Below are positions 1 to 5,825 of a DNA stretch of 7,448 nt, piece by piece. The DNA is from Betaproteobacteria bacterium (GTDB lineage: Bacteria > Pseudomonadota > Gammaproteobacteria > Burkholderiales > JAHFRG01). The notes below the pieces were generated by a model that made no database searches, was not told the origin of the DNA, and saw only the letters and a list, made by a program, of their open reading frames with translations. Made by a program: the position numbers and the translations under genes. The stretch spans positions 1-7,448 of the forward strand of contig JAHFRG010000078.1 of assembly GCA_023258935.1 (NCBI GenBank). The letters run 5' to 3'. How positions within the stretch are numbered: the first letter of the stretch is position 1; each line of letters begins with the position of its first letter.

Positions 1-37
1 GGCGTGCTATATTTCAAGTACATTCTGCTGTCCACAT

Positions 38-631
38 ATGTTCATCCGATCATTCATTCGCGCTCCAATACTTGTTGCGGCGACATTCCTGGGCTTCGCG
101 GTTTTCGCAACGGGCGCGGCGGAAACGGATTTATCTGTCATAAGCATGGAGGATATGATAATGACTATGACCTTGACGTCTGCATCTTTTCCAAATAATG
201 GCGCCATTCCCAGGCGCTACACTTGCGACGGCGAGGATATTTCCCCGCCGTTTAAGTGGGCGGGGCTGCCTAACGGAACCAAGAGCCTGGCTCTAATTGT
301 GGATGACCCCGATGCACCTGACCCAGCCGCACCGAAACTAACATGGGTGCACTGGGTGCTTTACAACATTCCTCCCGCAGCGACTGGTTTGCGGGAGGCG
401 ATTCCAGTGAAAGAGCTACCTGCAGGCACACTGCAAGGCTTGAATGACTGGAAGCGCACTGGGTATGGCGGCCCTTGTCCGCCGATCGGTCGTCATCGCT
501 ATTTTCACAAGCTTTATGCGCTCGATACCGTTATCCCAGACCTCGGCACACCGACTAAGGCCGCGCTCGAGAAAGCAATGCAAGGCCATATACTCGCGCG
601 GGCTGAATTGACCGGTACTTACCAACATTAA
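38..631 (+). CDS. YbhB/YbcL family Raf kinase inhibitor-like protein (PEBP family)
   Basis: The product belongs to the phosphatidylethanolamine-binding protein fold family (bacterial YbhB/YbcL branch). Its cellular role is poorly defined; a small anion/phosphoryl ligand pocket is known for the family. Pocket motifs are visible: DDPDAP at residues 89-94, HWVLYNIP at 105-112 and GGPCPPIGRHRY at 144-155, followed by LYALD. From the ATG at 38 it has 197 residues with a signal-peptide-like N-terminus: arginines at 4 and 8, a hydrophobic stretch at about 10-25, and a possible cleavage site after Ala28. That start has no Shine-Dalgarno site, and the frame stays open to the window edge, so the gene could begin further left. 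Internal ATGs at 146, 155, 161 and 167 follow; the one at 161 has a strong GGAGGA at good spacing and would give a 156-residue cytoplasmic form, close to the E. coli YbhB length. The family call is firm; the start and cellular location are not. Confidence 0.9.
   Translation: MFIRSFIRAPILVAATFLGFAVFATGAAETDLSVISMEDMIMTMTLTSASFPNNGAIPRRYTCDGEDISPPFKWAGLPNGTKSLALIVDDPDAPDPAAPKLTWVHWVLYNIPPAATGLREAIPVKELPAGTLQGLNDWKRTGYGGPCPPIGRHRYFHKLYALDTVIPDLGTPTKAALEKAMQGHILARAELTGTYQH
148..153 (+). promoter_or_regulatory. Ribosome binding site for an internal start of the PEBP gene
   Basis: GGAGGA lies 7 nt before the ATG at 161, near-ideal spacing, while the upstream ATG at 38 has no purine-rich site. This favours a shorter product starting at 161 without the signal-like N-terminus, or two products from one gene. 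The site is inside the longer reading frame, so it could also be chance. Confidence 0.45.
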
Positions 632-632
632 T

Positions 633-1088
633 CTGACCCCCCCTAAAATCATTTCTGGCGGACAAACGGGTGCAGACCAGGCCGCGTTGAATTGGGCCAT
701 AAAGCACGGTTTTCCACATGGGGGATGGTGTCCAGCGGGGAAGATAGCCGAAGATGGGCGGATGGCCGACCACTACAAACTTTCAGAAACGCCTTCTTCG
801 GATTACGCTGAACGCACGGAATGGAATGTGTACGACAGCGACGCCACGCTGATTTTTTCGCTTGCATCCGAATTGACAGGCGGCTCCAAACTGACACAGG
901 AATTTTGTATTAAACAGCGTAAGCCCTGTTTGCATATTCATCCCAAGCTTGATGCGGTGAGGCTGGTTCGTGAATTCCTGAAGCGATATCCAATAAAAGT
1001 GCTGAACATCGCCGGGTCGCGGGCTTCCAAGGAACCAGGCATTGCAAAATTTGTGACTCTCATACTCGATCAGGTTTTTCGGATATAA
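633..1088 (+). CDS. Circularly permuted YpsA (cpYpsA) SLOG-family protein, 'putative molybdenum carrier'
   Basis: This is a small Rossmann-like protein of the family annotated as putative molybdenum carrier (cpYpsA, SLOG superfamily). SLOG proteins are thought to bind nucleotides or nucleotide-derived ligands; no enzyme activity is established here. Counting from CTG 633 (151 residues), motifs are ISGGQTGAD at 7-15, GGWCPAGKIAEDG at 30-42, ETPSSDYAERTEWNV at 52-66, LTGGSKLT at 81-88 and NIAGSRASKEPGI at 125-137, spanning the whole family domain. The start is a problem: no ATG or GTG exists between the in-frame stop at 609-611 and the GGQTGAD motif. The first conventional start (TTG 687) would remove that motif. 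I chose CTG 633, two bases past the preceding stop codon, where coupled reinitiation is plausible; ATT 627 is an alternative. A 7-C run at 637-643 sits just after it. The gene may therefore be translated from a rare start or be poorly expressed. The family assignment is strong, the exact start weak. Confidence 0.8.
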   Translation: MTPPKIISGGQTGADQAALNWAIKHGFPHGGWCPAGKIAEDGRMADHYKLSETPSSDYAERTEWNVYDSDATLIFSLASELTGGSKLTQEFCIKQRKPCLHIHPKLDAVRLVREFLKRYPIKVLNIAGSRASKEPGIAKFVTLILDQVFRI

Positions 1089-1108
1089 GGTGAGGAGATC
1101 ACAACGGT

Positions 1109-1180
1109 AATTTATTAAAGTATAGTATTAATATATTATGATATAACATTGTTTATAATGTATATATTGTTTATAGATAA
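1109..1180. repeat. AT-rich spacer with direct and inverted repeats
   Basis: The 139-bp gap between the SLOG gene and hemD is far more AT-rich than its surroundings, especially 1109-1180. It contains a perfect 10-bp direct repeat, ATTGTTTATA, at 1148-1157 and 1166-1175 (18-bp period). An inverted repeat, ACATT/AATGT, at 1146-1150 and 1157-1161 extends with one bulged base toward 1141 and 1165. No reading frame is evident. It could hold a promoter and an operator or nucleoid-protein site, but may be only degenerate spacer. Confidence 0.5.
1149..1178 (+). promoter_or_regulatory. Possible promoter for the hemD-like gene
   Basis: Two weak sigma70-like arrangements overlap. A TTGTTT at 1149-1154 is spaced 17 bp from a TATAGA at 1172-1177. 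A perfect TATAAT at 1154-1159 lacks a good -35 box. In such AT-rich DNA both matches can arise by chance, so this marks only the likeliest place for a promoter before the start at 1228. Confidence 0.25.
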
Positions 1181-1227
1181 GCTGGCCATACCCCTCTTAA
1201 GACTCTGAAAACGGGACTATTAAGTTT

Positions 1228-2028
1228 ATGAAGGGCAAAACCATCGCGCTATTGGAAGCCAGGGTTAAAGATCAGCTTGCCGAAATGGTGGTGAAGCAGG
1301 GCGGCAAACCATTTTCAGCGCCGGCTTTATCCGAAGTACCGGACCTCGATACCGGCTACATTGCCAGATTGATACGCAAGTGGCAGGAAAATCCGGCGAA
1401 GGCGGTGATTTTCCAGACCGGCGTTGGCACCAGAGCGTTGTTCAATGCCGCTGATTCCTTGGGGCTGACTGACACCTTGCAGCAGCTGCTGGCGCAAACC
1501 ACGGTGGTGGTGCGCGGACCCAAGCCTACTGCGGTTTTGCGTTCGCGCAATGTGCGCATCGATTTGAGCGCTGAAGAACCTTACACCACCGCCGAAGTTC
1601 TGGATGCACTCAATGCCGTGCCGATACGCGGTGAGCGGGTGGTAGTGCAGCGTTACGGCGAGACTAATGTCGAGCTTGAAAAGGCGCTGCAACTCCGGGG
1701 TGCGACAGTGATCGAAATTCCCACTTACCGCTGGGCGCTGCCGGAGAATACGCAACCGCTTATAGATTTGATTGGCGCTCTGGAGCGCGGGGAGATTCAC
1801 GCGGTGGCATTTACCAGCGCGTCTCAAGCCTACAACCTATTTACCGTGGCAGAACGGCTTGGAAAAAAAGACGCACTACGCGCAAATCTCAATAAAACAC
1901 TGGTCGCTTCCATAGGCCCGGTGTGCAGCAGGGCGTTAAATGCGCTCGGCATAAAAGTCATGTTGGAACCCCGTCCGCCCAAATTGGGCCCGTTTATCGC
2001 CGCGCTTGCCAAAGCTTTGTCGGGATAG
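1228..2028 (+). CDS. hemD: Uroporphyrinogen-III synthase family protein (HemD-type)
   Basis: HemD closes hydroxymethylbilane into uroporphyrinogen III with inversion of ring D, the cytosolic branch-point intermediate for heme, siroheme and cobalamin. The 266-residue product has the family's two-lobed layout. Landmarks are FQTGVGTRAL (62-71), VVVRGPKPTAVLR (93-105), VVQRYGETN (139-147), AVAFTSASQAYN (192-203) and VASIGPVCSRALNALGI (226-242), with EPRPPKLGPFIAAL near the C-terminus. E. coli HemD is slightly shorter (246). The family has few strictly conserved residues, so the call rests on these motifs. hemC and hemX, the usual betaproteobacterial partners, are not adjacent. It is preceded by an AT-rich spacer and has no clear Shine-Dalgarno site before ATG 1228. 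It may therefore be a second HemD-type paralog or a relocated single copy, which this window cannot decide. The gene symbol describes the family, not proven orthology. Confidence 0.82.
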   Translation: MKGKTIALLEARVKDQLAEMVVKQGGKPFSAPALSEVPDLDTGYIARLIRKWQENPAKAVIFQTGVGTRALFNAADSLGLTDTLQQLLAQTTVVVRGPKPTAVLRSRNVRIDLSAEEPYTTAEVLDALNAVPIRGERVVVQRYGETNVELEKALQLRGATVIEIPTYRWALPENTQPLIDLIGALERGEIHAVAFTSASQAYNLFTVAERLGKKDALRANLNKTLVASIGPVCSRALNALGIKVMLEPRPPKLGPFIAALAKALSG

Positions 2029-2037
2029 CCAAAGCTT
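2012..2037 (+). terminator. Weak hairpin at the 3' end of hemD
   Basis: AAGCTTTG (2012-2019) and CAAAGCTT (2030-2037) form a perfect 8-bp stem with a 10-nt loop that spans the hemD stop codon at 2026-2028. The stem is AT-rich, and the downstream bases (CTTGTTATAAATTTT) are only a loose T tract, so it would be a weak terminator at best or a 3'-end-stabilising structure. The same bases also read as a direct repeat, GCCAAAGCTT, at 2008-2017 and 2028-2037. Confidence 0.3.
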
Positions 2038-2069
2038 CTTGTTATAAATTTTAAGAGAGGAAGCTCGTC

Positions 2070-2468
2070 ATGACGCCGCGCATTGTTCTTCTGTATGCCG
2101 CACTACTGGGCCTGATTCTGATTTATCTTTCTTATCGTGTAGTGAGTTATCGTGTGAAATACAAAATAGGCATAGGCGACGGCGGCAATACCAAGTTGGC
2201 GCGCGCCATACGCGTGCAGGGCAATTTCGTGGAATACGTGCCAGTCGCGCTGTTGCTGATTTTTTTCGTCGAGCTTGTGGGTTTTAGCGCATGGGTGGTG
2301 CATGTGTTGGGCATTACGCTGCTGGGAGGAAGGGTGTGGCATGCGCAGGGATTGGGCGCCACTTCCGGCGCGTCCCGAGGGCGCTTTATCGGAACATTTT
2401 CAAGCTGGGTCACCATAGGCGCTGCCGCAATTCTCTGCCTGCTAGCTTTATCTGGAGAGACTTTTTAA
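2070..2468 (+). CDS. MAPEG family membrane protein
   Basis: A 132-residue integral membrane protein of the MAPEG superfamily (membrane-associated proteins in eicosanoid and glutathione metabolism). Bacterial members resemble E. coli YecN; some are glutathione-dependent, but most have no known substrate. Hydrophobic segments lie at about residues 4-22, 57-74, 75-90 and 108-127, consistent with four helices. The family hallmark is visible as RVQGNFVEYVPVALLL at 48-63, with a further conserved-looking stretch, GRVWHAQGL, at 87-95. ATG 2070 is supported by AGAGAGG at 2054-2060, spaced 9 nt. The 41-bp gap after hemD contains only the weak hairpin, so cotranscription with hemD is possible. No glutathione or detoxification gene lies nearby to suggest a substrate. 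The family is certain, the function unknown. Confidence 0.9.
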   Translation: MTPRIVLLYAALLGLILIYLSYRVVSYRVKYKIGIGDGGNTKLARAIRVQGNFVEYVPVALLLIFFVELVGFSAWVVHVLGITLLGGRVWHAQGLGATSGASRGRFIGTFSSWVTIGAAAILCLLALSGETF

Positions 2469-2487
2469 TCCAATTCTCGTGCTCGGT

Positions 2488-2567
2488 TTGACTAAGTGGG
2501 AAAACGTCATAAATTTAGGTCTTAAAGCTTTATATGAGCGCCTTAACATGGTATTTTTATATATTAA
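2488..2567 (+). promoter_or_regulatory. Candidate promoter region for the ndk-rlmN-pilW-rodZ unit
   Basis: The 141-bp gap before ndk is AT-rich and is the natural place for the operon promoter. A TTGACT (2488-2493) is spaced 16 bp from TAAATT (2510-2515). A second -35-like TTAACA is at 2543-2548, with TATATT at 2560-2565 too close (11 bp) to pair with it. A perfect 10-bp palindrome, TAAAGCTTTA, lies at 2523-2532 between them. Matches are moderate and the exact promoter is unproven. Confidence 0.35.
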
Positions 2568-2609
2568 TCCGGAATTTATTAACCTTGGAGAATCAGTCGG
2601 AGATTGTAA

Positions 2610-3035
2610 ATGGCTGTTGAACGCACCCTGTCCATCATCAAACCGGATGCCGTGGGGAAAAACATCATCGGAAAAATCTATTCCCGTTTCGAAAAACAGG
2701 GCCTAAAGATTGTCGCCGCGCGTATGCTACGCCTGTCCCGCGCCGAAGCTGAAGGGTTTTACGCTGTGCACCGCGAGAGGCCTTTTTTCAATGATCTTGT
2801 GGAGTTCATGACATCAGGCCCGGTGATGGTGCAGGTGCTGGAAGGGGACAACGCGATTCAGGTCAACCGCGAGTTGATGGGCGCGACCGACCCCAAAAAG
2901 GCGGCCAAAGGCACATTACGCGCGGATTTCGCCCAAAGCATCAATTTCAATGCTGTGCACGGCTCCGACAGCCTGGAAACAGCCGCGATGGAAATCGCCT
3001 ATTTTTTTTCAACGCTGGGGATTCACTCACGCTGA
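2610..3035 (+). CDS. ndk: Nucleoside diphosphate kinase
   Basis: Ndk transfers the gamma-phosphate of ATP to other NDPs through a phosphohistidine intermediate, balancing cytosolic NTP and dNTP pools. The 141-residue length is typical. The N-terminal ERTLSIIKPDAV is characteristic, and the active-site motif NAVHGSDS places the catalytic histidine at residue 117. Other family signatures are the FYAVHRERPFF region (50-60) and the GATDP stretch (91-95). The start is supported by CGGAG at 2598-2602, 7 nt before ATG 2610. The stop codon shares one base with the rlmN start (TGATG at 3033-3037), so rlmN is probably translationally coupled. The gene looks complete and ordinary. Confidence 0.98.
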   Translation: MAVERTLSIIKPDAVGKNIIGKIYSRFEKQGLKIVAARMLRLSRAEAEGFYAVHRERPFFNDLVEFMTSGPVMVQVLEGDNAIQVNRELMGATDPKKAAKGTLRADFAQSINFNAVHGSDSLETAAMEIAYFFSTLGIHSR

Positions 3036-4126
3036 TGCCGGTCAACCTGCTTGATTATGATTTAGCGCGCCTTACTGCTTTCTGCAAGGAAATCGGTGAG
3101 AAGCCGTTTCGCGCCAGGCAGCTTTTGCGCTGGATGCATCATTTCGGCGAAAGCGATTTTGCCAAAATGAGCGATCTCGCCAAAAGCCTGCGAGTTAAGC
3201 TTGCGGCGACGGCGGTAATCGAACCGCCCAAAGTAAAATCCGCCAGTGTTTCGGCAGATGGTACGCGCAAGTGGCTGCTGGAAGTGGGCAGCGGCAACGC
3301 CGTCGACGCGGTGTTCATCCCGGAAGCCGAACGCGGCACGCTGTGCATATCCACCCAGGCGGGCTGCGCCTTGGAATGCACTTTTTGCTCGACCGGCAGG
3401 CAAGGTTTTAACCGCAACCTCACAACTGCCGAAATCATCGGACAATTGTGGTGGGCGAACAAGGCGCTGGGTTATGACGGTCGCGGCGAGCGCGTGATTT
3501 CCAACGTGGTGTTGATGGGAATGGGCGAGCCGCTTTTGAATTTCGACAATGTGGTTGGCGCGCTGCATTTGATGCTGGATGACAATGCTTATGGTTTATC
3601 GAGACGGCGCGTCACCCTGAGCACTTCAGGTGTGGTGCCCGGAATAGATCGTTTAAGCAAAGCCTGCCCGGTGGCGCTTGCGGTTTCACTGCATGCGCCT
3701 AACGACTCATTGCGAGATATTCTGGTGCCGATCAACAAAAAATATCCCCTGCGCGAGCTGCTTGCCGCATGCCAGAGATATATTGATGTCGCGCCGAGAG
3801 ACTTCGTTACTTTCGAGTACGTCATGCTTGAGGGAGTGAATGACAGCGTTGCACAGGCGCGCCAACTGGTTGACTTGGTCAAGGATGTGCCGTGCAAATT
3901 CAACCTGATTCCGTTCAATTCATTTCCCGATTCAGGGTATCAGCGCTCCACTCCTGAGGTAATCAGCCGCTTTCGTGACGTTCTGACACAGGCCGGAATT
4001 GTGGTGACTACGCGCAAGACTCGCGGCGACGACATTGACGCCGCGTGCGGACAATTGGTCGGCCAGGTGCAGGATCGCACCAAACGCAAATCGCGCAAAG
4101 TCACATTAATGGAGAATTCGCTTTGA
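3035..4126 (+). CDS. rlmN: Dual-specificity 23S rRNA/tRNA adenine-C2 methyltransferase RlmN
   Basis: RlmN is a radical-SAM enzyme that methylates C2 of A2503 in 23S rRNA and A37 in a subset of tRNAs, tuning peptidyl-transferase function and decoding accuracy. The product has 363 residues. The [4Fe-4S] cluster motif CxxxCxxC is at C111, C115 and C118. The two mechanistic cysteines also appear present, at C104 and C338 (in DAACGQL), matching the positions of E. coli C118 and C355. GMGEP at 162-166 is the SAM-binding GEP region, followed by LSTSGVVPGI, SLHAPND and LIPFNSFPDSGY. The N-terminal accessory domain occupies about residues 1-95. The start overlaps the ndk stop by 1 nt; the stop overlaps the TTG start of pilW by 4 nt. 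All key residues are intact. Confidence 0.98.
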   Translation: MPVNLLDYDLARLTAFCKEIGEKPFRARQLLRWMHHFGESDFAKMSDLAKSLRVKLAATAVIEPPKVKSASVSADGTRKWLLEVGSGNAVDAVFIPEAERGTLCISTQAGCALECTFCSTGRQGFNRNLTTAEIIGQLWWANKALGYDGRGERVISNVVLMGMGEPLLNFDNVVGALHLMLDDNAYGLSRRRVTLSTSGVVPGIDRLSKACPVALAVSLHAPNDSLRDILVPINKKYPLRELLAACQRYIDVAPRDFVTFEYVMLEGVNDSVAQARQLVDLVKDVPCKFNLIPFNSFPDSGYQRSTPEVISRFRDVLTQAGIVVTTRKTRGDDIDAACGQLVGQVQDRTKRKSRKVTLMENSL

Positions 4127-4902
4127 AAAGAATCATGATGATTTGCCTGCTAGGGGCGCTCGCAGGCTGCGTGCAGCAGCAGGTCGAAACCACGAATGTT
4201 TCATCTCGGGATACCCCAATAAAACCGGCGGATGCGCAGAAGCGGGCCAAAATTCATACTGATCTTGGCGCTGGCTATTACGAACGCGGCCAGCTGGGCG
4301 TTGCTTTGGACGAATTAAAGGAAGCATTACGTGTTGATCCAAATTATGCTCCCGCCTACAATGTAATGGGCCTGGTTTACATGGAGTTGCGCGAAGACGG
4401 AGACGCAGAGCGCAGCTTCCGCAGGGCGCTGGAAATTGATCCGCTCGATTCCGACACCAACAACAATTACGGCTGGTTCCTTTGCCAGCATAAGCACGAG
4501 GATCAATCCATCAAATATTTTATGACTGCATTAAAAAATCCGTTGTATGCAACTCCGGAGAAATCCTATTTTAATGCAGGCATTTGCATGCGACAGAAAG
4601 GCGACGAGCAAGCAGCAGAAGAGTATTTCCTCAAGGCGCTGCGCATTCGCCCAGGTCTGCCGCAGGCGCTCTATAACATGGCCGATTTGTCGTATAAGCG
4701 CAGCAAATATACCGAGGCCAGGGCGTATCTCCTCAAATATCAGCAGGTAGCGCCTCCAAATGCGGAGAGCTTGTGGCTCGGAGTACGCACCGAACGAAAG
4801 CTCGGCAACCGCGATGCTGAAGCCAGTTATGCCTTGCAATTGCGCAGGAAATATCCGGAGTCCAAAGAAACCCAGGCGCTCAAAAAAGGGCAATTCGAAT
4901 GA
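4123..4902 (+). CDS. pilW: Type IV pilus biogenesis/stability lipoprotein PilW (PilF)
   Basis: PilW/PilF is an outer-membrane TPR lipoprotein (pilotin) needed for assembly and localisation of the PilQ secretin of type IV pili. I place the start at TTG 4123, preceded by GGAG at 4111-4114 with 8-nt spacing and overlapping the rlmN stop as TTGA; the ATGs at 4135 and 4138 would shorten the positively charged n-region. The 259-residue precursor has a lipoprotein signal, with LLGALAGC placing the lipidated cysteine at residue 16. About six TPR units follow at roughly 41-74, 75-108, 109-145, 146-179, 180-213 and 214-247, with typical features such as ALRVDPNYAPAYNVMG and ALEIDPLDSDTNNNYG. No other pil genes are in the window, but this location between rlmN and rodZ is the standard one in proteobacteria. 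The rodZ start overlaps the stop (ATGA). Confidence 0.93.
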   Translation: MKRIMMICLLGALAGCVQQQVETTNVSSRDTPIKPADAQKRAKIHTDLGAGYYERGQLGVALDELKEALRVDPNYAPAYNVMGLVYMELREDGDAERSFRRALEIDPLDSDTNNNYGWFLCQHKHEDQSIKYFMTALKNPLYATPEKSYFNAGICMRQKGDEQAAEEYFLKALRIRPGLPQALYNMADLSYKRSKYTEARAYLLKYQQVAPPNAESLWLGVRTERKLGNRDAEASYALQLRRKYPESKETQALKKGQFE

Positions 4903-5756
4903 GCGAGGGCGCTGCTGACAAGAACATCGTGGGCGTCGGCAGCGTTCTTTCCACCGCGCGCCAGCGCCGGGGGCTGTCTGTCGCCGATGTGGCACGGCAG
5001 CTTAAGCTCGGAGTGCGGCAGATTGAAGCGCTGGAGGCAGATGATTACGAACGTCTGCCGCGCATAACCTTCGTACGCGGCTTCATCCGCAACTATGCCA
5101 AGCTGTTGCAGATTGATGCAGAACCGCTCCTGAAACCCACTGAGCATTTGCGGCTTACAGCGCAGATTCCAGAAGCTGAGCGGGGCGTGGCGGAAATTCC
5201 GACCGCTTCGGGTAATAAAAATACCTGGCGCAGCTATGCTGTTTTTGTGTTATTCGTGGCGCTGGGAGTGATGTTCCTGGGTTTCGAGTGGTACCGGGAG
5301 CAAGCTGCACCTCACATCAAGCCGGTGCCTGCCGTGGTTAAACCGCCAAAAAGCAAACCGCCGGTGGTATCATCTGCACCGCGGCCTGCAAACCCCGTAA
5401 ATCCCGTAAATCCCGTAAATCCCGCGAACACCGCCAGCACCTCAAATCCTGTTGTGCCCGACAACACGCCCCTGCCAGTACAAACCAGCGAAGCCAAGCC
5501 TGTCGCGCAAAAAGTTCGGAGCGGTGAAATCAGGATCGAGTTTGACGAGGAATCGTGGGTTGAGATTACCGATAAAAACGGCAAGACGATTTTCTCGCAG
5601 CTTAGTCCCGCCGGCAGCACACAAACGGTACGCGGTTATCCACCATTTTCGCTGGTGGTGGGCAATGCCGTCGGTGTGAAGCTCACTTATAACGACAAGC
5701 CTATAGATTTGCAACCATATACTAAAGTTGACGTTGCACGAATAACATTGGAGTAA
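4899..5756 (+). CDS. rodZ: Cytoskeletal/cell-shape protein RodZ (HTH and DUF4115 domains)
   Basis: RodZ is a bitopic inner-membrane protein that links MreB filaments to the periplasmic wall-elongation machinery and helps maintain rod shape. The 285-residue product shows the expected order. A cytoplasmic helix-turn-helix domain covers about residues 14-80 (LSTARQRRGLSVADVARQL, then LPRITFVRGFIRNYAKLL). One transmembrane helix lies at about 112-131, then a Pro/Val/Asn-rich periplasmic linker at about 137-206. The C-terminal DUF4115 beta domain spans about 209-284 (IRIEFDEESWVEITDKNG, VVGNAVGVKLTYN). The linker contains a short NPV tandem repeat at 165-176. The start ATG 4899 overlaps the pilW stop by 4 nt. 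No mreB gene is nearby, which is normal for this locus. The usual downstream ispG is absent. Confidence 0.95.
   Translation: MSEGAADKNIVGVGSVLSTARQRRGLSVADVARQLKLGVRQIEALEADDYERLPRITFVRGFIRNYAKLLQIDAEPLLKPTEHLRLTAQIPEAERGVAEIPTASGNKNTWRSYAVFVLFVALGVMFLGFEWYREQAAPHIKPVPAVVKPPKSKPPVVSSAPRPANPVNPVNPVNPANTASTSNPVVPDNTPLPVQTSEAKPVAQKVRSGEIRIEFDEESWVEITDKNGKTIFSQLSPAGSTQTVRGYPPFSLVVGNAVGVKLTYNDKPIDLQPYTKVDVARITLE
5391..5426 (+). repeat. 9-bp tandem repeat inside rodZ (NPV units)
   Basis: Four consecutive 9-bp units of consensus AATCCCGTA begin at 5391, 5400, 5409 and 5418; the first has one substitution (AACCCCGTA) and the last ends in GCG. Each unit encodes Asn-Pro-Val, or Asn-Pro-Ala in the last, and keeps the reading frame. 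Near-identity at the DNA level suggests recent slipped-strand expansion in a tolerant linker. Confidence 0.9.
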
Positions 5757-5825
5757 AAAATCTTGGGAACCGGAATTCCTTAGAGATTACGGTTTCTCGA
5801 ATGCGAGTCATTTCCCGTTTATATA
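5757..5825 (+). other. Short rodZ-hisS spacer where ispG is usually found
   Basis: Only 69 bp separate the rodZ stop from the hisS start. I see no fragment of ispG, no strong terminator (only a weak GAGA/TCTC inverted repeat and a GGAATTCC palindrome) and no Shine-Dalgarno site before hisS. The last bases read TATATAATG, so a perfect TATAAT (5822-5827) overlaps the hisS start codon. As a -10 box it would start transcription inside the gene, so it is probably coincidental. Confidence 0.6.

Noticed and set aside
1327..1827. 166-codon minus-strand frame opposite hemD
   Set aside because: Antisense to a well-supported coding region, with no recognisable motif or ribosome site.
2479..2706. 75-codon plus-strand frame across the ndk upstream region
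   Set aside because: It runs into ndk in another frame, has no ribosome site and no recognisable motif; the region is better explained as promoter and leader.
3062..3568. 168-codon minus-strand frame opposite rlmN
   Set aside because: It covers the strand opposite the radical-SAM motif region of rlmN and shows no family features.
4045..4122. Extended N-terminus of pilW starting within rlmN
   Set aside because: The lipoprotein signal and the GGAG site place the start at TTG 4123; the extra upstream residues would bury the signal peptide and overlap rlmN by about 80 bp.
5771..5802. Possible terminator between rodZ and hisS
   Set aside because: Only a 4-bp GAGA/TCTC inverted repeat and a GGAATTCC palindrome are present, with no T tract, which is too weak to call.
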